Shown here one piece after another: positions 1 to 7,727 of a DNA stretch of 11,732 nt. The translations under genes were made by a program, and so were the position numbers. The DNA comes from Dissophora ornata (Eukaryota > Mortierellomycota > Mortierellomycetes > Mortierellales > Mortierellaceae), in the NCBI GenBank assembly GCA_025201705.1, contig MU617509.1:1-11732 (forward strand), written 5' to 3'. Below the pieces are notes generated by a model, which worked only from the letters and a program-made list of their open reading frames with translations, did no database searches and was not told the origin of the DNA. The stretch's first letter is position 1. Every line of letters starts with the position of its first letter.

Positions 1-53
1 ATCCTCCTTCCCGCCCGTTCGTCATACCCGTTCTGGCTTCATAGACACCCCCA

Positions 54-3000
54 ATGGTTGCCCTGCCCTCGTCCTCCCCAACGCTCGTCTCCTCTATTCC
101 AGCTGCCTCGCCCCTGTTCGCAACCTTTGCTCACACTCGCAACTCCTGCGCCTCGTCCCGGAACCTCTCGCCTGGCCCTTCCTCGCCCTCGTCCCCTTCC
201 TCCTCCTCGGGTTCCTCGCCAAGGTTCCCATGCACGGATCCTGTCTCTGGTCGCGTAGCTCTTTCCCCCTCCGCAACCATCTCCTCGGCCTTCCCTTTGC
301 CCGTGACCCACCTATTCTCTAAAATGCACAAGTCCTCATCTATCCCATCCCCACCAGAACACCACTTCAACAGCATGAAGGTCAAGGGTACAAACACAAG
401 TCTTGATCACGCCATCCTCCCCATCAAGTCTGCGCTCGCCAAGCTTCATGCCCATGATCTCGCCCACGACCGGGAGGACCACCCCGACTACCCTGAACAC
501 CAGGCTCGCTATCGCCCCCACGATCACCACGACAACGCGTCATCTGCTGCAACCGACAGCAAGCATCATTCCCGCATGGAGGTTGCAAACCTCCTCTGCA
601 CCTCCGAACGCCGTGACGCCGAGGGCGCACGCAACGCTGACGCGTCTCAGCAGCACCCAAAGAACCACCATCGCGTAGACCATAACCCTCGGTCGAACCA
701 GCAGCCACAGCAGCACCAGCACCAGCACCAGCACCAGCATCAGCATCAGCACCAGCCACAGCAGCGGGAGCTCCGTGCCATCAATGAAGGAATAGATAAC
801 CACCGCGAACGTCCTCGCCACCAGCACTACACCCCTTCATACAATAATGGCAATGGTGCAGTGCGCGATAGCCATTATGGCAGTACCAGTAACGGCAACG
901 GCGTATATACACCACCTCTTGAAGTGAGCCATCGTGAGCCAGCGTTCGCACAGAGAGATATTGATGCCATGAGCAGCTCTACAGCTTCATCGGCATCTTC
1001 GTCCTACAGACAACCCAATCGCTATCCCCACAACAATGACAACAGCAACAGCAACAACAATAACGCGGGCGCACGTCCTGCATCCTTTTCTGCCGGATCC
1101 TCCGGAACCTCCGCACCCCTGTATTCTGCCCCGCCTTCCTCCTCCGCCTCCACTCCCTCTTCATCTTATGCAAATGCTCCGCGCCCATCCCATCCAGGCT
1201 CACAGCAGCGGTCTGCCTCCTGGAACAATGACCAAGATCGTTACCAAGATTATAGTCGTTCATATGAGCAAGAACACCAGAGGAGAACGGATCGCTCCAT
1301 GAGCGACTGTGCACTTCACCAGCAAAACTATGGTTCATTTTTCGACTCACCACCTCTAAGCTCTTCTACTCTCCACAAATCCCACTCGTCCGAGGTCTCG
1401 TCGACGACCTACCCGTCAACAAAGGCTGCTGCCGATGGCTCGGCTCCGTTGTACTATCACTCGTCCCCTCCCTCGACTGTGCCATCCGTACCGGCATCCT
1501 CGGCTGCGTCGTACAACACGTATCCTGCACCGTCGAGCGGGCGGGTTACGCCTACGAACGGCCGGCCCCACCACGAGTACGGGCATTCGGGGCACGCGGA
1601 TTCTGGGTCGAGCGAACACCACAGGAGACAGAACAATGGCCCTATGCTTCCTCCACCGTCTGTATGTGTTTTTTTTGGATTGTTTTTGTTTTGGCGTGTG
1701 CACATCGGCGACATGATCACGGAGGGAGAGAGAGTGTGCGTGTGTGTGTGTGCTTACCCAATTGGAGTCCATGGTGGAGACCTGTCTTGCCCGTTTTATT
1801 TTATTTTTCGCTCCTTTTTTTTACTCTAATTTTTTTATACTCGGAATTGCTCCGCGCCCCACTCCGCGCCATCTTTGAATGGTCCTGCGCCCTCTTTCCA
1901 TCTCTTGCAGACATGGTTACACACAGCGCTCTCTCCCACAGACAGTACACACACACAAACAAACAACAAATACGTGCATGCTGCCTTCCCCAACCAACCC
2001 CCCATTTCTCGCCTCCTGCTCCTTCTTCCCCTGTTCCAAGCTATGCACGCGACACGGCTGTCTCTCTCTCTCTCTCTCTTTCTCTTGATCTATGCACCGC
2101 GCAAGACCATTGGCTATGCTTGCAATGTCGCCCTTGCTGTCTGATCCTAACCTTTCTCTCCTTTGTTGTTCCCGCCCTTCTAGGCGCTGCTCAATGCCGT
2201 TGAGAGCAAACCCCAGCGGGTATACGGCAGAGACTCGACTGTAGACGACAACTGGTCACCGCTCCCCCGCCATAGCCGCGTCGTCCCAGTCGATGCTCCA
2301 AACGAGAACAGGCCTTACGCCTACAACAACTCTGGCATGCTCCCCCCACCATACCCTTCGTCATCGTCCTCAGCACCAAAGTCTTCTGCGTCCTCGTCAT
2401 CGTCCCATATGTCATACCCATCCACTTACTCTAATACACCTGTGGAAACAAAGCCCCGACGTGTTTATGGAATTGACGCCGCAGATATCCCTCAGCGCAT
2501 GCCCCCACCAGCACCTTCGGCTTCATATGGCTCGAGCTCGTACTCGAAACCATTGCGACACATACCCGATGACCCTGAGGGCGAAATCGCCAGGAGACGC
2601 TCAATGGAGCAAGGTGGCGCGAGCAGTAGTAGTAGCAGCTATCAGCGCCCTCATCAAGGATCCAACATGGCCTCCGCCTATGTCTCTCAGGCCTATGGCC
2701 ATTCTGCGCCATCGGGCCACCACTACCCCCACGGGGATGTGGATCGCCCTAGGTACGACTATGACAATCGTGGATGGAAGTCGAGCCGACCAGGACCAAG
2801 CCACGGATCCTCATCATCTACGCCCTCATCGTCGTACACGCCCTCGCGGCCATACTCCCGTCCTCAGTCGCCAAACATGGATATCAAACCCCCAACCTGG
2901 TACCAAAACTATGCACACAGTGTCCCTCCCAAACCACAGTCTCAGCCCTCATACCAGCAGCATCATGACTCTTATTACTCGAGCCATGCGCATCATCAAC

Positions 3001-3902
3001 AAGGCGGTTACTCGTCACATGGATACCCTGTCTCTTCAGATGCCGAGGGCGACCACGAGATGAGCAGTAGTGGAGGTCACCGTTCGTCCTCAAAGCGGTC
3101 AAAATCTTCTTTATCTGCCAATCAGTCGGTACATCCCTTTGACACCGACACCAAGTCTTCAAAGTCCAAGAAGCCAAAGCGCATCAAGAACCCTGGTCAT
3201 GAGGAGGACCTGATTGTGTTTGAGGACGAGTTCTATGCAGTAAAGGCGAAGCGCAAGAGAGCGAATGCCAGCCAGCTCTCTGTGCTGAATGCGGCGTTTG
3301 AGCGGTCATACTTTCCCTCGACCGAGGAGCGTTTGCGTTTGTCGAAACAGTGCCGGATGTGTCCACGTACGGTCCAGATTTGGTTCCAAAACAAGCGACA
3401 GAGCGTCAAGGCCAAGTCGGAGGCGATGGAAGCTGCAGGTGGAATGGGTGAAGAAGGAGAGTTTGGAGAAGGAGGAGAAGGGATTGGACGACGTGACTCT
3501 GGTGAGGATGGGTCATCGTCGACAGAAGGACAGAAACGAACGATCGATGATGCCATTGGAGAGAATGGCGAAGGAGGTGGAAGTGGACGCCGACTTCATC
3601 GTGATGACAAGAGACGTAGTTCTGGACCTGGAACGATGCAACCGTCCGAGGCGGTGATGTCAGCGCTCCATATCCAGCTGGATGGACGTAGTGTCGATTA
3701 CTTTTCGAGGAAACGTCGTGCAACGGTTGCAAAGATGGAACAAAGTGAGCAACAAAAGCAACAGCAGCAACAACAACAACAACAGAAACAGAAGCAGCAA
3801 TATGAGCATGAACAACAGGGTGATGATGAGTCACAAGAGCAGCAGGAAGAGGAGGAGCAGCAATATGAGCAAGAGCAAGAGCAACAGGCGGATGAGAATT
3901 GA
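54..3902 (+). CDS. Homeodomain transcription factor, 2 exons: join(54..1661, 2184..3902), 1108 aa
   Basis: Sequence-specific DNA-binding regulator, presumably nuclear. Seen: the exons join in phase 0 across a GTATGT donor (1662) and a TAG acceptor (2181-2183), with CTAAC at 2147-2151. The homeodomain is at residues about 889-948 (nt 3240-3419). It has R5, L16, F20, the recognition-helix motif RTVQIWFQNKRQ with W48 (residue 936), Q50, N51 and R53. A basic KSKKPKRIK stretch upstream could be a nuclear localisation signal. Residues 1-870 are Ser/Pro/His/Gln/Asn-rich and look disordered; the C-terminus (from about 1059) is Gln/Glu-rich. The ATG at 54 follows an in-frame TAG at 42-44. Later ATGs at 324 and 375 have A at -3, and the first 90 codons are pyrimidine-rich, so the true start may be there. 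Known: WFQNKRQ homeodomains occur in fungal regulators such as Yox1/Pho2. The specific orthologue is not recognised. The family call is near certain; the N-terminus and exact target are not. Confidence 0.9.
714..755 (+). repeat. Coding (CAC/T-CAG)n hexanucleotide repeat encoding seven His-Gln pairs
   Basis: Seven consecutive His-Gln codon pairs (residues 221-234) lie inside a longer Gln/His/Pro-rich run from about 699 to 764. His codons switch from CAC to CAT at 738 and 744, so the array is slightly diverged. It is in frame with the homeobox gene and would change length by two residues per unit. Confidence 0.9.
1662..2183 (+). other. Long intron (522 nt) of the homeobox gene, rich in simple repeats
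   Basis: The donor GTATGT is at 1662. A branch-site-like CTAAC at 2147-2151 lies 32 nt before the acceptor TAG at 2181-2183. Splicing joins codon 536 (TCT) to GCG in phase 0 and restores an uninterrupted reading frame to the homeodomain. The intron is 522 nt, divisible by three, but reading through it hits a stop at 1827-1829. It holds a GA tract (1721-1734), a GT tract (1735-1752), CA tracts (1919-1925 and 1947-1956) and CT tracts (1929-1937 and about 2060-2086). It is far longer than the 89-107-nt introns that predominate in the two neighbouring genes. A second plausible acceptor (TCTCTTGCAG) ends at 1910. Confidence 0.85.
3240..3419 (+). other. Homeodomain (DNA-binding domain)
   Basis: Sixty codons give a canonical three-helix homeodomain. 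The basic N-terminal arm includes R5. Core residues L16 and F20 lie in helix 1, R31 and L34 in helix 2, and V45, W48, F49, N51 and R53 in helix 3. Q50 predicts TAAT-type core sites with the usual Gln50 preference (family knowledge, not tested here). An unusual pair of cysteines sits at positions 38 and 41 (C-R-M-C) at the helix 2/helix 3 turn. The preceding segment, from about 3168, combines a basic cluster and an acidic patch (EEDLIVFEDEF). Confidence 0.95.
3750..3896 (+). repeat. Coding poly-Gln / Gln-Glu-rich tract at the C-terminus of the homeodomain protein
   Basis: CAA/CAG codons include nine consecutive glutamines at 3759-3785. They are followed by alternating Gln/Lys and then Glu/Gln-rich sequence up to the last codons. 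Such tracts in fungal transcription factors are often activation or protein-interaction regions (family knowledge); here the role is inferred only. Confidence 0.85.
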
Positions 3903-4654
3903 ACCGAGTGGGCAGAGTGTCCATAGCGGATTAATCCCTCTCTCTCTTTCTCTCTCTCAAAAAAGAAAAAAAAAAAAAAGTCGTTTATCGTTTTTTCATG
4001 TTTTAATGTATAGTATTCATTCCATAAAAAAAACGGAGAGCATTCATCTGCTCCTGTTTTCAATTCTAATTTTTTTTTTCTGCACACGCGACCATTCTAC
4101 TTAATAAATTACGATGCATGTCGAAATTGCCTTGTGTCACTGATGTACAGATGTCGTCATTGGGAGCCATGACGGCAGGCGTTGTGTGAAACCCGGAGGA
4201 TGGGGGCGACCCATAGAGAGAGGGGGGAGGGGAGAGGATCCTTTCATTGGCGGAGTAGACACGCGTGATGGTTGGCGATAATGTGGAGAAGTGGGGATGT
4301 GGGGATGTGGGCCGTGCACAGCCGCAGAAGGGGGAGGAGGGCGATTTCGTATTATTGGCTGTCTCGATGTGCTGAAACACCGAGACGAGCATTTTTTTTT
4401 CTTCTTTCTGAGTCGCGTAATGCTGACAGCAGCGAGAGATACGAATCCATGTTCTCGAGAACGCTGAGCGAAGAGCGGACAAGGTATCCCTTGTTTCCGC
4501 TCCTCTCCCTCCATTTTCCTTCTCATTGTTGATTGCCCATCTTTGTCGAGCCGCCATAGTCACAGAGCTCATCAGGATCAGATACCCCCACCCTCCTTCT
4601 TCTCTCCTACTCTCTCCTCTCTTCTCATCCCCTCCACTCCTGTACACACCAGCT
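3903..4654 (+). other. Intergenic region between the homeobox gene and the F-box/RCC1 gene
   Basis: The first part (3903 to about 4110) is the likely 3' untranslated region, with a CT tract at about 3939-3959, an A-run at 3966-3979 and a poly(A) signal. The remainder is the probable promoter of the F-box gene. It has three ATTGG pentamers (CCAAT on the minus strand) at 4159, 4246 and 4354, purine-rich patches at 4213-4238 and 4327-4342, and a pyrimidine-rich leader at about 4585-4641 directly before the start codon. No convincing gene is seen; open frames on the minus strand here lack any recognisable domain. Confidence 0.6.
4103..4108 (+). terminator. Canonical AATAAA polyadenylation signal of the homeobox gene
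   Basis: AATAAA sits 200 nt after the TGA stop of the homeobox gene, after an AT-rich 3' region. It is the only canonical copy seen between this gene and the next, so it is the best candidate cleavage and polyadenylation signal. Confidence 0.6.
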
Positions 4655-7361
4655 ATGCATGACAGTATACTCGTGGCCGCCATGGGAGAGCACCACGCAG
4701 ATACCGCCACCGCCTTGAGGACTACAACAGCAAAAGACCTCAATCTCTTCCAGCTACTGCCGTTTGAGATCCTGGCGGGCGAGATCTTTGCTACGCTACC
4801 GCTCACGGATCTAGCACAGCTCGCTCGCGTCTGTAAAGGGATGCATCATATCTGTCAATCGGACTATCTATGGCAGCGCAAGTTCTTTCGAGATTTCCAG
4901 TATCGGCCTGGAAAGACGGTGAGGCATTTAGGAGGGTGGAAGAGGATCTACCAGGCGATGGATCGTGTGGAAGTGTATACATGGGGTAGGAGGGGATTTT
5001 TTTTTTTTTTTTTTTTGATTGTACAGCGCCATTGATGTCAGGTGTTTAAGAACATTTCGCTCTTTTTCTTTCTTGCAGGAAATAATAGTGATTGCAGGCT
5101 AGGATACGGAAGAACGTCGAAAAGGCTTTATGAAAGTGTACCCAAAAGGGTCCGACGACTGGACGGCATCGGGATCGTGCAACTGGCCCCGACAGGTTGG
5201 GGCTGCCACGCACTTGATAAGCACGGGAATGTCTGGGCTTGGGGCCGTAAGTGCTCTTCAGATCGGAACACACACACGCATATACACCTGTTTGAAATTC
5301 TATATTTATTCAAACTATCTATGAAACCCCTCATATGCAGGTATCATGGAGTCCAATGGTATCCGCTCAGATGCCATGCCCCGGATGCTGAAACGACCCA
5401 GGAATGTGATCCAGCTCGTTGCTGGTCGACAAGTCGTTTTGGCAAAAGATGCAAATGGCCAGGTCTGGCAGTGGTGTCGTGAGAACAAGACTGTTGAGGT
5501 CACATTTGCAGCGCCGAACGACCGTCGCGACTGCGACGAGGACAACCACAGCAACCACGGCAATGATGCAAGCAGCAGCATTGCCTGTTTAACAACAGAT
5601 CCGATCGACCAGATCTCTGCAGGTTGGGATATCTGTGCAGCACTTACACGATCCGGTCGGCTGTTCGCTTGGCGACCTCCTCAATCTGCAGATGGACGGT
5701 ACCAACACCGCATCCATGTAGAGCATTCTGTTTGTTTGAGAGAACAAGGCTACGCTGGCTATGAAGCATCAGTACTGGACGGGGACAAGTTTGTCCAGAT
5801 CGCTGCAGGGTCCGACTATGTCGTTGCAGTGACATCATTGGAGAAAGTCTATATCTTTAGGCGGGAAGATTCACCCCATTACTTCAACCCTAACGCTCTG
5901 CCGCATCGCCAGATACCATCGCCATCTCAACATCCAGTCTTACAGTTCCAGCAACCGTCGCCAAACACGACTCAACTACAACAAGAAGATGAGTTGGTGG
6001 ACAGAGTCGTGATAGAAACGACAACAGAGGGGTCGCAACAAGAGCGAGTAGTGGAGATGCGGGGGAGGATCCTTGGCGAAGGGCTTTATCTGCCAATCTT
6101 TTCGGAGGCTCTATCACGAACTGTCACCGCAACTTATGAAGAACACGATCAATGGGAACGTCGCCAGCGACTCCATCACCACAATCACCCCCAGCGACAC
6201 TCGCAGTCTTACCCGAGAAGCTCTCACTTTGGATCCTCAGAAAAATTCAACGATCTCTTGCCATCGTCATCGTCGCGACCAACATTCGTCTCTGCTAGTT
6301 ATGAGCGCTTTGCACTCCACCACTCTTCCGGAAAGGTTATCCTCGGTAAAGAAGACGTTCAAAAAGAAACCTGTCCCATTGTTATCGAGCGATTCCACTC
6401 GAATGTCTCTCAAGTCGCATTCGGAGACCACCATCAGGGTTTGCTTACCGAGGATGGGCAACTCCGTACTTGGGGATCGTTCTGCGATGGAGCTCTGGGA
6501 CAGGGTGATCTTAGAAATGGATGTGCAATTCCGAACGTGATAGAAGGGCCGTTAAAGAACAAGATTGTGATCGCGGTCGAGATGGCAGGTTGGCAGAGCG
6601 CATGTCTGGCGATCGATATGAGTGATGAAAAAGCGGCACCTTACAACAATAGCCATTACGGCCTGTCGCCGTACTCTGTGAGGGCTCATCCACTTGGCAA
6701 GGACAAGGAGGAAATGCTTGTTGATGATGGGTACTATAGTCTGGAGAATGCGAGCAGCAGCAGCAACGGTGGAAGTGCCAACGGATCCGGCAGTTCCAGT
6801 GAAGGGTTTGATAGCAGTGACGGAGAAGAATGGACGACGCTTGACAACGAGATGCGAGATGCTCATCACGGCAGCTCCTCGTTGTATGGGCATCAGACTC
6901 ACACAGACCGATTGACATTGTCCAGTGGATCAAAATCAATGCCGGCAGCTTCTTTACAGTCATCGCCATCAACATCATCATCCTCGTCTTTATCAGCGAC
7001 GTCCCCATGGGTGTTTCCCGCCGAATATTACCTTCCGCACTCACCATCGTGCGCAGCAACATGTCTATTGCTTGTAAGCCCTCACAACCACCGCCACGGA
7101 AGCGGAAGTTCACATTCCAGGTCCACGCCCTTGCGGAGACGAAGTTCCTCCATGACAGAGAAGCACCAGGACCTTGGCTACAGGCGTTTATTGGAAGAGA
7201 AATATGGCTACTGCCATCGCGGCTACCATTATCATGGCACGAATAGGGAAGAGCATATGGCACGGATGATGGCGTTGACGCGATTGAGCCCAAAGCTGAC
7301 AGTGTACGAGCCAGAAGCAAGTTTAGACAATGTCGAAGGGGATGGGTTGGCAGCCTTCTGA
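4655..7361 (+). CDS. SAF1: F-box / RCC1-repeat protein, SCF ubiquitin-ligase substrate adaptor (Saf1-like); join(4655..4985, 5079..5246, 5341..7361), 839 aa
   Basis: Likely substrate receptor of an SCF (Skp1-Cullin-F-box) E3 ligase: the F-box binds Skp1 and the RCC1 propeller would bind a target. Seen: an F-box at residues about 31-80 (LLPFEILAGEIFATLPLTDL, then LARVCKGMHH and YLWQRKFF). RCC1-type blades begin at about 105 (VEVYTWG, then NNSDCRLGYG and VWAWG) and continue in exon 3, where the clearest late one (QLRTWGSFCDGALGQGDL) is near residue 542. Several blades are degenerate (WQW, FAW). A Gln/His/Ser-rich insertion interrupts the propeller (about residues 350-460). Residues about 640-790 are Ser/Gly-rich and disordered. 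The two introns (93 and 94 nt) are phase 1 and join cleanly. The ATG at 4655 starts right after the CT-rich leader; 4682 is an in-frame alternative. Known: yeast Saf1 has the same F-box plus RCC1 order and promotes degradation of adenine deaminase Aah1; this protein is longer. Orthology is inferred from architecture, so the symbol is tentative. Confidence 0.85.
4986..5078 (+). other. Intron 1 of the F-box/RCC1 gene (93 nt)
   Basis: The donor GTAGGA is at 4986 and the acceptor TTGCAG ends at 5078; phase 1. Removal restores W-G-N-N-S-D-C-R-L-G-Y-G, the RCC1 repeat signature. A 20-nt T run (4997-5016) follows the donor closely. Confidence 0.9.
5247..5340 (+). other. Intron 2 of the F-box/RCC1 gene (94 nt)
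   Basis: The donor GTAAGT is at 5247 and the acceptor ATGCAG ends at 5340; phase 1. Splicing joins W-A-W-G to R-I-M-E-S-N-G and opens the long third exon. Confidence 0.9.
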
Positions 7362-7727
7362 TCTGTAGGACATTCATCTATAAGCAGTTGCATGCTACAT
7401 AATGGTAATACTTTGAATGAATTCTTGTCTCAACAATAAGGTCCATGAGGGTACTGCGTACGCTGCAGGGCAGGGATCGTGAGCATGCTGAGGCAGCTGT
7501 GTGGATGAATAGGAATACAGCTCAACCCAACGGCTGCGATAATTCAGGCACCGGCAATCCATTCTGGACTGCGTTGTTCGCGGTCGCACACGGACGTCAG
7601 AGAGACTCATACACGCCACTTCCCACGCATTCAGCGCCATCCATCCCCTTCTCTCTCTCTTCCTCATTCCGTCGCTTCAAATCCCCCTCTTCATTACCCT
7701 TCTTTTCGTCTGCCATTCCGTCTCGAG
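7362..7727 (+). other. Short intergenic region between the F-box gene and the CoA-transferase gene
   Basis: It contains the 3' end of the F-box gene, with a variant poly(A) signal AATAAG at 7435-7440, and the promoter and leader of the CoA-transferase. The leader is strongly pyrimidine-rich from about 7618 to 7714. No TATA box or further gene is seen. Confidence 0.55.

Noticed and set aside
1911..2141. Possible internal coding exon inside the long homeobox-gene intron
   Set aside because: It has a plausible acceptor but ends in a stop with no good downstream donor, and its content is CA/CT simple repeat; kept only as an alternative-splicing finding.
4284..4311. G-runs (GG, GGGG, GGGG, GGG) resembling a G-quadruplex in the F-box gene promoter
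   Set aside because: Only three of the runs have three or more G, so it is at best a weak two-layer structure; not enough to claim.
4066..4806. 246-codon minus-strand open frame across the intergenic region and the start of the F-box gene
   Set aside because: Overlaps the well-supported F-box exon on the other strand and shows no domain.
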